Counted from the stretch's first letter, positions 13,855 to 22,851 are shown. The stretch: 24,126 nucleotides of DNA from Cellvibrionaceae bacterium (GCA_021151615.1 JAGKXA010000051.1:1-24126), one strand, 5' to 3'. Numbers and translations are program-made. Notes: generated by a model from the sequence alone, not told the origin.

Positions 13855-14718
13855 TTAATGATGATGCTCATGACCACTCATACTGGATGTCGCGCCGGCA
13901 CTGGCAGCAGCTTGCTCCTGAGGTATTGTGCCATGATGCATATGATCATGATCCATGTGCGAGTGATCCATCGGTGAGCGATTCATTCCCGAACGATCAT
14001 CCTCAGCGCCAGATGAATGAGCGGCCCCAGCTGCATGGTCATGATGGCTGTGATCATGGTGTCCACCACCCCAGATAGTCCACAAGCCAAACAGGATAAT
14101 CGACAGCGCCAGGGGCCAACGTACCTGGGGTTTACGCAGCAATTTACCCAGTTGCTGGGCCGCCACACCCGTCGCGAGTACTGAGGGCAGAGTTCCCACA
14201 CCAAAGGCCAGCATCAGCAGGCCAGATTCAACGCCCTGCCCCTTGGCCATGGCAAAGGCCAACGCCGAATACACCAGTCCACAGGGAAGCCAGCCCCACA
14301 CCAAACCCAGCAAGCTTGCCTTGGCTATTGAATCTACCGGCATCAATCCTTTACCAAGCGGCTGGATATAAGCCCATAAATAGCGACCCGCTGTTTCCAG
14401 ATAGACCAGCCCCCGCCACCAGTCCGCCAAATACAATCCCATGGCAATTAACAACAAACCCGCCATCCAGCGCAGCCAGACACTGGCCCCCCATTGGGCA
14501 AGCTCGTTCGCCATTGCACCGGCAAGCAAGCCAATTAGACCGTAACTGGCAATGCGACCAAGGTTGTAACACAACAGAATCCACCAGCGCCTTGTTTTGG
14601 CATGGGCGGGAATCGCCATGCTCAAAGCGCCCATAATACCGCCGCACATACCCACACAATGGGCGCTGCTGAAAAGGCCGAGCAGAAACGCGGCCGCAAG
14701 TGAAGACCAATCAAACAT
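13855..14718 (-). CDS. TauE/DsbD-like membrane protein with histidine-rich C-terminal tail
   Basis: A polytopic inner-membrane protein of the family annotated as sulfite exporter TauE/SafE or DsbD-like (the gene often found after ccoS in pseudomonads). About six membrane segments lie in residues 1-217; the first has SSAHCVGMCGG, with C21 and C25, and a later one has WGWLPCGLVYS (C146), cysteines typical of metal- or thiol-handling relatives. Residues 220-287 form a soluble tail with 17 His and 5 Met in 68 residues, including HHDHSHHDH and a final HEHHH. Together with its place two bases after ccoS, this suggests copper handling during cbb3 oxidase assembly. The sulfite name should not be taken as function. 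Confidence 0.82.
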   Translation of the reverse strand: MFDWSSLAAAFLLGLFSSAHCVGMCGGIMGALSMAIPAHAKTRRWWILLCYNLGRIASYGLIGLLAGAMANELAQWGASVWLRWMAGLLLIAMGLYLADWWRGLVYLETAGRYLWAYIQPLGKGLMPVDSIAKASLLGLVWGWLPCGLVYSALAFAMAKGQGVESGLLMLAFGVGTLPSVLATGVAAQQLGKLLRKPQVRWPLALSIILFGLWTIWGGGHHDHSHHDHAAGAAHSSGAEDDRSGMNRSPMDHSHMDHDHMHHGTIPQEQAAASAGATSSMSGHEHHH

Positions 14719-14720
14719 AC

Positions 14721-14945
14721 CTAGGGATTCTTGCTGTCAGGAGCCTGTAATTCGGCATCGGGAGAGGAGCTTTCGGTTTGTTGTGGCTGCCCAGCTTTTT
14801 TGGATTGATCAGCATCAAATAAAATACGATGTGCTTCGGTATCCAGATTATCGTATTGGCCATTGTTGATGGCCCAAAACAATACCTTGATTGCCAAACC
14901 AATAAAGATCAGTGCGCAGGGCACCAGAAAGTAGAGACTTTCCAT
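14721..14945 (-). CDS. ccoS: Cytochrome cbb3 oxidase maturation protein CcoS
   Basis: A small membrane protein needed to insert heme b and copper cofactors into the cbb3 oxidase. The 74 residues begin MESLYFLVPCALIF, have one membrane segment (about 4-25) and the family signature FWAINNGQYDNLDTEAHRIL, followed by a hydrophilic tail. The ATG at 14945 is chosen because homology starts there; a longer frame to 15023 would overlap ccoI by 73 bases. It starts five bases after the ccoI stop with GGTGGAT as ribosome site and ends two bases before the next start. Confidence 0.95.
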   Translation of the reverse strand: MESLYFLVPCALIFIGLAIKVLFWAINNGQYDNLDTEAHRILFDADQSKKAGQPQQTESSSPDAELQAPDSKNP

Positions 14946-14950
14946 CGGGA

Positions 14951-17383
14951 TTAATCCACCAGGCGTAAGGCGTTGAAAATCACAATCAATGAGCTGGCTG
15001 TCATGCCTATCGCAGCCAACCATGGTGGAATCATACCAGCCGCAGCGAGTGGCAAGGCGAGCAAATTGTACACCAATGAAAAGCGCAGGTTTTGCCGGAT
15101 TACGGCTTTGGTGCGGCGCGCAACGGTCAACGCATCACCGATAACCGCCAACTGGTTATTCAACAACACAGCATCGGCGCGGGTTTGGGCGAGGTCTGAT
15201 GCCGAGGCCATAGCGACAGACACGTCAGCTCCGGCCAGCACCGGCACATCATTAATACCATCACCGATCATCAGCACTTTATCACCTGCTGCCTGACGCG
15301 TACTCAGGTGTGACAATTTGTCACCCGGTGTCGCACACGCAGTAAAGGATTCAATTCCCAGTTGTTGGGCGAGATGGCTGACCGCTGCAGGTTGGTCGCC
15401 GCTGAGCAACTCAATGGCAATACCCTGCTGTTTCAAATGCTGGACGAGCGAATGAGCGTCGGGTCGGATCTCGTCGGCCAAACCAATCCATGCTAACGGC
15501 TGGCTTTTATCAGCCAGCAATAACCAGGTGTGATGGGACTCCCCCGCTGGCAGCAATGCATTTTTTGTGTCGAGCCACTCGGCAATAAATGCAACAGTGC
15601 CAAGTCGATACAACTTATTATTGATACGGCCTTCAACGCCGGCTGCGGTAACCTGCCGAATGTCTGTTGCGATCAATTGATCGCGCCAGGGATTAAATGC
15701 AGCGGCCAACGGATGATTGGAACCCGCTTCGAGGGCCGCAGCGATTGCCAATAATTCATCGCGTGAATATGTTGCAGGGGAAGAAATTAAAACTACATTT
15801 TCTACAACAAATTGGCCGCGCGTGAGTGTGCCGGTTTTATCAAAAATAACGCGTGTGATGTTATCCAGGGTTTCAATCACATGACCGCGTGCCACTAAAA
15901 AACCGCGTTTGCGCAAATTCGCCGTTGCCGCTGATAAAGCGGCTGGCATTGCCAAGGCTAGCGCACAAGGACAAGTAACGACCAACACCGATAAGGTGAT
16001 CCAGAAAGCATGCTCCGGCCGGTACCACAACCAGAACGCAAAAACCGCACTACACACCACCAACAAGCGCGCAATAAAAAAACGCGCCGTGCGATCAGCC
16101 GCGAGTACCTGTTGGGGTTTTTCATCCGCTGCACGTGTAGCCATGCGTTCAATGGCCGACAATTGCGTCTGCCCTGCCACCGCAGTCACTTCCACTTTCA
16201 GTGGGCTGTGCTGATTCATAGTGCCAGCAATAACTCTATCGCCAACGGTTTTGGTCACCGGATTGGATTCACCGGTCAGTAACGCTTCTACTACTGCACT
16301 TTGTCCGGCAACAACACGACCATCGCTTGGAAAAGTTTCACCCGGTTTTACTAGAATTAAATCACCCGGTTTCAACATTTTTAACGGCAGGTTTTGTTCC
16401 AGCTCGCAGCCGTTTTCTTCACGCAAACAACAGGCTGTTAATGGCATAAGTTGCGCGAGGTTGCCAAACGCCAGGCGATTGCGATGACGCGCACGCAATT
16501 CTACATAACGCCCAAGCAGCAAAAAAAAGGTAAACATGGAAACCGATTCAAAATACACTTCACCGGTACTGGTGATAGTGGCCCATACACTGGCAAGGTA
16601 GGCCAAACCTATCGCCAGTGCGACCGGTACATCCATTACCAAATGCCGCATTTTTACGCTGCGCCAGGCTGCCTGAAAAAACGGCCATGCGGAAAAAAAA
16701 ACTACCGGTGTTGCCACCAGCATCGATAACCAGCGCAAAAAGTCCAACCAGAAATCAGTAGCGCCGGTATACATACCCACCGCTACCATCATCGCTTGCA
16801 TCATGCCAAAACCGGCCACACCAATACGAAATAATGCAATGCGATTTTCTTTTTTAATCAGTTGTTGTTGCTGATCATCAGTAGCCGGGCGAGGTAAATA
16901 GCCGATCGCTGCCAGAGAACAAAAAATTTCACTGAGTGATTCACGCGAATCCCATACAATTGCGCAGCGATGGGTACTGACATTGACCGTGACTGATTGA
17001 ATAGCCGGATTTTTCTTAAGGTGGGTTTCAATCAGCCAGCTACAGGCCGCACAGCTAATACCCTCCAGCAATAAATTGGCCTGTTTGAAATGGTCGTCAA
17101 AGGGAATAACAAATTCGGATTGGACTTCGGGTAAATCGTAAATAGCCCAGCGCGCGTCGCCCTGCGGATTTGCATCGGGGCGTTCATTGACCATGGTGCG
17201 AAACTGATAAAAATTTTCCAACCCACCATCAACAATTGCACTTGCCACTGCCTGACAACCAGGACAACACATTAACTGCTCCTGCCCCTGAATACGCACC
17301 GGATAATAGCTGGCTTCAGGAACAGGTAAACCGCAGTGATAGCATGCGTAGGGTGAAGGATTTGTTGCGCGGGCTTCAGTCAT
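14951..17383 (-). CDS. ccoI: Copper-transporting P1B ATPase CcoI (FixI)
   Basis: An inner-membrane pump that moves copper out of the cytoplasm for the cbb3 CuB site. The 810 residues show an N-terminal cysteine domain (C14, C17, C39, C40, C43), a heavy-metal-associated domain with GISCAACSW (C111, C114), membrane helices, the TGES loop (370-373), the metal-binding CPC (471-473, VVTCPCALA), the phosphorylated D515 in DKTGTLT, and GDGINDVP near residue 707. The N-terminal cysteine domain before the HMA domain is characteristic of CcoI/FixI rather than CopA. It follows ccoH by four bases and precedes ccoS. Confidence 0.97.
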   Translation of the reverse strand: MTEARATNPSPYACYHCGLPVPEASYYPVRIQGQEQLMCCPGCQAVASAIVDGGLENFYQFRTMVNERPDANPQGDARWAIYDLPEVQSEFVIPFDDHFKQANLLLEGISCAACSWLIETHLKKNPAIQSVTVNVSTHRCAIVWDSRESLSEIFCSLAAIGYLPRPATDDQQQQLIKKENRIALFRIGVAGFGMMQAMMVAVGMYTGATDFWLDFLRWLSMLVATPVVFFSAWPFFQAAWRSVKMRHLVMDVPVALAIGLAYLASVWATITSTGEVYFESVSMFTFFLLLGRYVELRARHRNRLAFGNLAQLMPLTACCLREENGCELEQNLPLKMLKPGDLILVKPGETFPSDGRVVAGQSAVVEALLTGESNPVTKTVGDRVIAGTMNQHSPLKVEVTAVAGQTQLSAIERMATRAADEKPQQVLAADRTARFFIARLLVVCSAVFAFWLWYRPEHAFWITLSVLVVTCPCALALAMPAALSAATANLRKRGFLVARGHVIETLDNITRVIFDKTGTLTRGQFVVENVVLISSPATYSRDELLAIAAALEAGSNHPLAAAFNPWRDQLIATDIRQVTAAGVEGRINNKLYRLGTVAFIAEWLDTKNALLPAGESHHTWLLLADKSQPLAWIGLADEIRPDAHSLVQHLKQQGIAIELLSGDQPAAVSHLAQQLGIESFTACATPGDKLSHLSTRQAAGDKVLMIGDGINDVPVLAGADVSVAMASASDLAQTRADAVLLNNQLAVIGDALTVARRTKAVIRQNLRFSLVYNLLALPLAAAGMIPPWLAAIGMTASSLIVIFNALRLVD

Positions 17384-17387
17384 TACC

Positions 17388-17975
17388 TTAATTTTTTACA
17401 CGCGGTGCCAGTTGGGTTTTATCACCAGACTGAAAATTAATTTCACCGCTCAAGGTCCAGGGCGCCTGGTTACGGTTGGCGATATCACTGATGGGATAAA
17501 GCGTTAAATACCAGGAGTATTCCGGTTTTTCCAACAGCTCGCCGCGATAGTACCCCGGTGAAATAGCCTTGAGACTAATCAATTGGTCTTTCGCTGCTTT
17601 TACCGGGTGCCCCATCATCAGCAGCAATTGTTGCGGCATTAATGTTTCATCGGTTGGCGCATTGGCAATATTCAAAACAACATCGCCCGTTGTGAGATCA
17701 AAACGTAAATCGCCGCTCAGCCCCAGCTCACGCGCATGTTTATCCTGACCCAGTGCCTGGTTAATCATGCGCCCTTCTTTATAGTAATTATCGATAATGA
17801 CATCGTCGGCGCCTTTCAAGGCAATAGACACAGTAAAACCACACATGACGATGATAAAAATCAGCGGGCCAAATACAAACCAGAACCAGAACTGGCGATA
17901 CCAGGGTTTTATGCTTTCTTCATTCCGATCAGCCATTACCGCATCTCTCGCTGACACAACAAATTCTTCACTCAT
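17388..17975 (-). CDS. ccoH: Cytochrome cbb3 oxidase assembly protein CcoH (FixH)
   Basis: A membrane assembly factor that associates with the oxidase subunits and with CcoI. The 195 residues have a soluble start, one membrane helix (about 28-50, FWFWFVFGPLIFIIVMCGF) followed by DDVIIDNYYKEGRMIN, a FixH signature, and a periplasmic beta-rich domain containing GHPVKAAKDQ and GYYRGEL. Length is close to the family norm of 150-180 with a longer N-terminus. It lies 14 bases after ccoG with a weak ribosome site (ACGGA). Confidence 0.95.
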   Translation of the reverse strand: MSEEFVVSARDAVMADRNEESIKPWYRQFWFWFVFGPLIFIIVMCGFTVSIALKGADDVIIDNYYKEGRMINQALGQDKHARELGLSGDLRFDLTTGDVVLNIANAPTDETLMPQQLLLMMGHPVKAAKDQLISLKAISPGYYRGELLEKPEYSWYLTLYPISDIANRNQAPWTLSGEINFQSGDKTQLAPRVKN

Positions 17976-17989
17976 GAATTATTTTTCCG

Positions 17990-19390
17990 TTAAGGCCCAA
18001 TAAATGTTGTGGTATTTGTTGCAGTAATTTCCGGGTTTTCGCGTGCACGCACACGGAAATGAATTTCTGATTTGGTGGCTGTTAACTCGGACGTTTTCAC
18101 CGCAATACGTACCGGTATAGTTAACACTTCGCCCTCAATCGCAGGAACCGCTTTGTAGCCCTGAATCACAAAAGGGAAATCGCCTTCCACTTCCAAATCA
18201 TAGACATGGGTCGCACGATCCATGTTGCTGATTTTAAGGGTATACACATTCTGAATTGTATCCTCTACCTCGCGATACATACGCACTCCACGATCACGCT
18301 GTGCTTCCAAACCAACAGGAACACGAATCGCAATGGAATACACAAACAGCGAAATCATAATACCCAGCATCAAGGCATAACCAATTAACCGCGGGCGAAA
18401 GACTTTGGTTTTACCGTTCTGGATTGCATCCTCGGTGGTAAAACTGATCAAGCCGCGAGCGTAGCCCATTTTGTCCATCACACTGTTGCAAGCATCAACA
18501 CAAAGGCCACAATCGATACATTCAGCCTGCAAACCATCGCGAATGTCGATATCCACCGGACAAACCTGTACGCACCAGGAACAATCAATGCAATCGCCCA
18601 TGCCCTGGGCTTTGTAATCATCGCCGGATTTACGCGGGCCGCGTTTCTCGCCGCGAATGCTGTTGTAGGACACCGTTAGCGTATCTTTGTCATACATCAC
18701 TGCCTGGAAACGCGCATAAGGGCAAATGTATTTACAGAATTGCTCGCGCATAAACCCTGCATTCATGTAGGTCGCGCCGAGAAATAGCAAAACCCAGAAT
18801 AGCGGGACCAAATCCAAGTCTATTGTAAAGAAACCGCCAACCAGATCGCGAATCGGCATGAAGTAACCGACAAATGTCAATGAAGTAACCAGGCTTATGG
18901 CAATCCAAATAAATTGCTTCGCCGATTTGCGCCAGATTTTTTCAAAATTCCAGGGCTGGGCATCCAGCTTAATGCGTTTGTTACGATCTCCCTCGCAGAC
19001 ATGCTCGGCCCAAATAAACATCTGTGTCCAGACTGTCTGCGGGCAAGTAAAGCCGCACCAGACCCGCCCGACCAGCACCGTAACGGTAAATAACAGGAAA
19101 GCAGAAATGACCAATAGCCAGGCCAGATACATAGCATCTTGGGGCCAGAAGGTCAGCCACAGGATATGGAACTTGCGCGCTGGCAAATCAAACAGCATAG
19201 CTGGGCGACCATCAATCACCAGCCAAGGCATTAACAGGAAACCCACCATCAGGGGAATACCTGTATAGCGGCGCAACCGTTGATAAAAACCGGTAATTCG
19301 ACGGGTATAAATCTTCTCATCTGCTTCGTACAGGTTTACGTAGCGGATAACTTCTTCCGACTTTTGTTCTGATACGGGTTTCTCACTCAC
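17990..19390 (-). CDS. ccoG: Cupric reductase / ferredoxin-type assembly protein CcoG (FixG)
   Basis: A polytopic iron-sulfur protein; CcoG proteins have been shown to reduce Cu(II) to Cu(I) for cbb3 assembly. The 466 residues contain about five membrane segments, WCGFTCPQ (C112, C116), YICPYAR, two [4Fe-4S] motifs (C267, C270, C273, C277 in CIDCSWCVQVCP, and C291, C294, C297, C301 in CIDCGLCVDAC) and a C-terminal Ig-like domain (about 360-466). The start is GTG with GAGGTGA upstream. It begins 104 bases after ccoP, beyond a terminator, and leads ccoG-ccoH-ccoI-ccoS. Confidence 0.97.
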   Translation of the reverse strand: MSEKPVSEQKSEEVIRYVNLYEADEKIYTRRITGFYQRLRRYTGIPLMVGFLLMPWLVIDGRPAMLFDLPARKFHILWLTFWPQDAMYLAWLLVISAFLLFTVTVLVGRVWCGFTCPQTVWTQMFIWAEHVCEGDRNKRIKLDAQPWNFEKIWRKSAKQFIWIAISLVTSLTFVGYFMPIRDLVGGFFTIDLDLVPLFWVLLFLGATYMNAGFMREQFCKYICPYARFQAVMYDKDTLTVSYNSIRGEKRGPRKSGDDYKAQGMGDCIDCSWCVQVCPVDIDIRDGLQAECIDCGLCVDACNSVMDKMGYARGLISFTTEDAIQNGKTKVFRPRLIGYALMLGIMISLFVYSIAIRVPVGLEAQRDRGVRMYREVEDTIQNVYTLKISNMDRATHVYDLEVEGDFPFVIQGYKAVPAIEGEVLTIPVRIAVKTSELTATKSEIHFRVRARENPEITATNTTTFIGP

Positions 19391-19450
19391 AAACTCACCT
19401 CACTGCTCCTGCCCGTCTGCTTAACACCAGGCAAGGGCTTATTGGACGCG

Positions 19451-19480
19451 AAAAAAAAGGCAGGCCATTGGGCCTGCCTT
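19451..19480 (-). terminator. Strong terminator between ccoP and ccoG
   Basis: AAGGCAGGCC (19457-19466) and GGCCTGCCTT (19471-19480) form a ten-base perfect stem with loop CAAT on the minus strand, followed by a run of eight T. It lies 14 bases past the ccoP stop and separates the oxidase subunits from the assembly genes. The 60 bases between it and ccoG contain no FNR-type box that I can see. Confidence 0.92.
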
Positions 19481-19494
19481 CCTTGCCAGAAGAA

Positions 19495-20397
19495 TCAGTT
19501 AGATCCTTCAAGCGACAGGCTGTAAACGTAAGCAGCCAGTAAGTGAATGCGATCCTCTTTCAGCAGCTCCTGCTGGGCGGGCATCACCCCATTGCGACCA
19601 TCGCGAATGGTTTGGCGAATAGTGGCTGGCTTACCACCGTACAACCAGATTTTATCAGTCAGGTTAGGCGCACCCACTGCCTGATTACCTTTTCCGTCTG
19701 CGCCATGGCAGGCTACGCAGTTGGCAGCGAATACTTTCGCGCCTTTTTCTGCTTTGGCAGCATCGTGGTCACCACCAGAAATCTGGAGCACATATTCAGC
19801 GACATCTACTACGCTTTCTTCGCCAATCACACCAACCCACGCTGGCATTGCAGCTTTACGGCCATGAGTAATGGTTTCCAGAATTTTCTCCGGGGTACCA
19901 CCATAGAGCCAGTCTTTATCGGTCAAGTTCGGGAAGCCAGGGTTTCCGCCGCCGTCTGCACCATGGCAAATCGCACAGTTGTTAGCAAACAAACGGAAAC
20001 CCATCTTCAATGCGTCAGGGTTCTTGGCAACTTCGTCGATTGGCATTTTTGAATAAACACCATAGGTCTCTGCATATACGGCCTCAGCTTCTTGCTGATG
20101 GCCGCGCAACTCACCCACAGAAGTCCAACCACCCACACCTTTCCACACGCCCATGCCCGGGAAAATAATCAAATAACCGATAGAGAATACGAAGGTCAGT
20201 ATAAACATCCAGAACCACCAACGCGGCAGCGGATTATCGTATTCCTCAATACCATCGTATTCATGACCAGTAGTTTGTGCTTCCTTGGTCTCTTCGCCTT
20301 TTACCGCGCGCTTGCGGTTGGCCATAAGAATCCAGAACAACAACACCAGGTTGGTGCTGGTCAGGATAATGATCCATAAACTCCAAAAAGTACTCAT
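19495..20397 (-). CDS. ccoP: Cytochrome cbb3 oxidase subunit CcoP (diheme cytochrome c)
   Basis: A membrane-anchored diheme cytochrome c passing electrons to CcoO and CcoN. The 300 residues have two membrane helices (about 4-25 and 60-80), the family segment EYDNPLPRWW (52-61), and two heme c sites, CAICH (141-145) and CVACH (227-231), each followed by GADG and later by a Met in the loop (AMPAW and VMPAQ) as axial ligand. The two C-terminal heme domains are near-duplicates, including repeated NLTDK.WLYGG segments. Start ATG with GGCGGA upstream, 23 bases after ccoQ. Transcription probably ends just past this gene. Confidence 0.98.
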   Translation of the reverse strand: MSTFWSLWIIILTSTNLVLLFWILMANRKRAVKGEETKEAQTTGHEYDGIEEYDNPLPRWWFWMFILTFVFSIGYLIIFPGMGVWKGVGGWTSVGELRGHQQEAEAVYAETYGVYSKMPIDEVAKNPDALKMGFRLFANNCAICHGADGGGNPGFPNLTDKDWLYGGTPEKILETITHGRKAAMPAWVGVIGEESVVDVAEYVLQISGGDHDAAKAEKGAKVFAANCVACHGADGKGNQAVGAPNLTDKIWLYGGKPATIRQTIRDGRNGVMPAQQELLKEDRIHLLAAYVYSLSLEGSN

Positions 20398-20420
20398 ATT
20401 AAATCCGCCCTAATCGATGA

Positions 20421-20618
20421 TTACTTGCGATCATCTGTCTGGTTGTTTTCTGGCTGCTTTGCGGTTTGTTTGGCTTCTTTTTCATCATCCGCAAAGGGTA
20501 AGTTCGCATCTTCTTCAAAGCGCTTTTTTAATCCGGGCGAAAAAGCCCAGAAACAAACGCCGAAGAAGGCGATAGTTACCAACACGGTGGAAATGGCGCC
20601 AAGTGTACCTGCGTCCAT
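20421..20618 (-). CDS. ccoQ: Cytochrome cbb3 oxidase subunit CcoQ
   Basis: A small single-helix subunit that supports assembly and stability of the cbb3 complex. The 65 residues have one membrane helix (about 7-27) with FFGVCFWAFSPGLKKRFEEDANLPF, the CcoQ signature in two parts (FFGVCFWAFSPG, then FEEDANLPF), and a charged cytoplasmic tail. The ATG overlaps the ccoO stop by one base (TAATG), suggesting coupled translation. Confidence 0.95.
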   Translation of the reverse strand: MDAGTLGAISTVLVTIAFFGVCFWAFSPGLKKRFEEDANLPFADDEKEAKQTAKQPENNQTDDRK

Positions 20619-21229
20619 TAGCGTTTCTCTTTCAACAACACGCCGAGGTTTTGCAGGTAAGCAACCAACGCATCCATTTCGGTTACGCCATGCACAGCCC
20701 TTTTGGCACCAGCAAAGTCTTCTTCAGTGTAGGGAACACCCACTTTAGCCAAGGCGCGCATCTTGTCTGCTGTGTGCTTGCCATCCAATTTGTTGTCATA
20801 CAACCAGGGATAAGCAGGCATAATGGACTCAGGCACCACTATGCGTGGATTGAACAAATGTACTTTGTGCCAATCATCAGAATAACGACCACCAACACGC
20901 GCCAGATCCGGACCAGTACGCTTGGAACCCCAAAGGAACGGATGCTCATATACAGATTCACCCGCAACTGAGTAGTGACCGTAGCGCTCTACTTCAGCAC
21001 GCAGCGGGCGAACCATCTGGGTATGACACACGTGGCAACCTTCGCGGATATAAATATCACGCCCTTCCAATTGCAAGGCATTCAACGGCTTCAAACCTTC
21101 TACCGGAGTAGTGGTTTGCTTGAGGAAGAATTGTGGAACTATCTCTACCAAACCACCAAAACTAATGGCGACAACCATAAAAATAGTCATCAACCCAATA
21201 TTTTTTTCTACTATCTCATGACCTTTCAC
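20618..21229 (-). CDS. ccoO: Cytochrome cbb3 oxidase subunit CcoO (monoheme cytochrome c)
   Basis: A membrane-anchored monoheme cytochrome c that carries electrons from CcoP to CcoN. The 203 residues have one N-terminal helix (about 10-32), the heme site CHVCH (65-69) in REGCHVCHTQMVRP, and a probable axial M137 in ESIMPAYPW. The start is GTG with AAGGGGA upstream, ten bases after ccoN; the protein would otherwise lack MKGHEIVEKN, the normal N-terminus of the family. Confidence 0.97.
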   Translation of the reverse strand: MKGHEIVEKNIGLMTIFMVVAISFGGLVEIVPQFFLKQTTTPVEGLKPLNALQLEGRDIYIREGCHVCHTQMVRPLRAEVERYGHYSVAGESVYEHPFLWGSKRTGPDLARVGGRYSDDWHKVHLFNPRIVVPESIMPAYPWLYDNKLDGKHTADKMRALAKVGVPYTEEDFAGAKRAVHGVTEMDALVAYLQNLGVLLKEKR

Positions 21230-21239
21230 GGCATTCCCC

Positions 21240-22694
21240 TTACACAGCTGGTGCCTGGACAGGCTGGGTTTCAGTGACGGCCTGTTGGTTGGCAGCGCGC
21301 ACTGTACGATAGGTGTTGTAAGCCATTACCAGCATACCGGTCAGGAAGAAAGCACCGCCGATAAAGCGCATGATGTACCCACCTTTGCTGAACACAACAA
21401 CTTCAATAAAGCTGTAGGTCAAAGAACCATCCGGGTTGAACGCACGCCACATCAAACCTTGGCCAATACCGTTAATCCACATAGCTACTACATAAAGAAC
21501 AGTACCTACAGTAGCCAGCCAGAAGTGCAGGTTGATCAGCTTCACGCTGAACATCTCTTCGCGGTTAAACAGTTTTGGCAGCATGTGGTAAACAGCACCA
21601 ATAGAAATCATAGCCACCCAACCCAACGCACCTGAGTGAACATGACCAACAGTCCAGTCAGTGTTGTGCGACAAAGCGTTTACGTTTTTGATTGCCATCA
21701 TCGGGCCTTCGAAGGTAGACATACCATAGAAGGACAACGCTACTACGAGGAAGCGCAAGGTAGGATCCGTACGCAGTTTGTGCCATGCACCTGACAGGGT
21801 CATGATGCCATTGATCATACCGCCCCAACTTGGCGCCAACAGGATCAGGGACATCACCATACCCAGTGATTGGGTCCAATCGGGCAATGCGGAGTAATGC
21901 AAATGGTGTGAACCGGCCCAGATGTACAGGGAAATCAAGGCCCAGAAGTGAACAATTGACAATTGATAGGAGTAAACAGGACGACCTGCTTGCTTGGGTA
22001 CGAAGTAGTACATCATGCCCAGGAAACCCGCCGTGAGGAAGAAACCTACCGCATTGTGACCATACCACCACTGCACCATCGCATCGGCAGCGCCGGCATA
22101 AGCAGAGTAGGACTTGGTCAGGGTAACCGGGATAGCGGCGCTGTTAACGATATGGAGCGCAGCAACAGTGACGATAAAACCGCCGTAGAACCAGTTGGCA
22201 ACATAGATATGGGAGGTTTTGCGCTTAACAATAGTGCCAAAGAAAACTACCGCGTAAGCAATCCATACCAAGGCCAGTAATATGTCGATTGGCCATTCCA
22301 ATTCAGCGTATTCTTTCGCTGAGGTAATGCCCTGTGGCAGGGTAATTGCCGCAAGAACAATAACAGCTTGCCAGCCCCAGAAGGTAAAAGGCACTAACCA
22401 TCCACCAAACAGGGTCGTCTGACAAGTGCGCTGCACAACGTAATAAGAGGTAGCAAAGAGCGCACAACCACCAAACGCAAAAATTACTGCGTTGGTATGC
22501 AGTGGGCGCAAACGGCCAAATGCGGTATAGGGTTGCAGCAGGTCATTCAAACCTGGCCACACTAACTCCGCAGCAATGAATACGCCCACTCCCATACCAA
22601 ATATGCCCCATACAATGGTCATAATGGAGAATTTGCGCACTATGTCTAAGTCGTATACTGGAGGATCCCCAGCTACAGTCGCGTGACTACCCAT
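21240..22694 (-). CDS. ccoN: Cytochrome cbb3 oxidase catalytic subunit CcoN
   Basis: The heme-copper subunit that reduces oxygen and pumps protons in the inner membrane. The 484 residues form about 12 helices. Ligands fit the Pseudomonas stutzeri structure with an offset of six: H66 (PLHTNA) and H353 for low-spin heme b, H351 for heme b3 (VGHVHSG), H213 (YGHNAVGFFL), H263 and H264 (AGSHHLHY) for CuB, and Y257 as the cross-linked tyrosine on helix VII. This is a single ccoN, while some pseudomonads have two or more cco sets. The ATG has CAGGAAA upstream. It leads ccoN-ccoO-ccoQ-ccoP and is preceded by an FNR/Anr box. Confidence 0.98.
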   Translation of the reverse strand: MGSHATVAGDPPVYDLDIVRKFSIMTIVWGIFGMGVGVFIAAELVWPGLNDLLQPYTAFGRLRPLHTNAVIFAFGGCALFATSYYVVQRTCQTTLFGGWLVPFTFWGWQAVIVLAAITLPQGITSAKEYAELEWPIDILLALVWIAYAVVFFGTIVKRKTSHIYVANWFYGGFIVTVAALHIVNSAAIPVTLTKSYSAYAGAADAMVQWWYGHNAVGFFLTAGFLGMMYYFVPKQAGRPVYSYQLSIVHFWALISLYIWAGSHHLHYSALPDWTQSLGMVMSLILLAPSWGGMINGIMTLSGAWHKLRTDPTLRFLVVALSFYGMSTFEGPMMAIKNVNALSHNTDWTVGHVHSGALGWVAMISIGAVYHMLPKLFNREEMFSVKLINLHFWLATVGTVLYVVAMWINGIGQGLMWRAFNPDGSLTYSFIEVVVFSKGGYIMRFIGGAFFLTGMLVMAYNTYRTVRAANQQAVTETQPVQAPAV

Positions 22695-22799
22695 AGGACT
22701 TTCCTGTTACTTAAAAAGAAAAATAAAAACTTTACGCCTCGGCTTAACCGGTATTGCCAGTATCAGGCAGTTATCAAAAGCTATAACCCTACTTTAGGT

Positions 22800-22834
22800 G
22801 CGGCATTTTGCCTCAAGCGCGGCATTTTGTCTCA
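22800..22834. repeat. Tandem 19-base duplication in the ccoN promoter region
   Basis: GCGGCATTTTGCCTCA (22800-22815) and GCGGCATTTTGTCTCA (22819-22834) differ in one of 16 bases with a period of 19. Each copy carries CAAAAT on the minus strand (22810-22805 and 22829-22824), which could serve as a -10 element. The copy nearer the FNR box has the spacing expected for class II activation. Confidence 0.75.
22824..22829 (-). promoter_or_regulatory. Candidate -10 element of the ccoN promoter
   Basis: CAAAAT on the minus strand matches four of six TATAAT bases. Its upstream end is 29.5 bases from the centre of the FNR box, which puts the box at -41.5 and the start of transcription near 22817. The leader before ccoN would be about 122 bases. 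A second copy (22805-22810) would place the same box at about -60.5. Confidence 0.5.
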
Positions 22835-22851
22835 CACTTGCCGTTACAGGA

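Noticed and set aside
14721..15023. Longer CcoS frame overlapping ccoI
   Set aside because: The extra 26 residues are antitypical of CcoS and lie within the coding end of ccoI; MESLYFLVP at 14945 is the family N-terminus.
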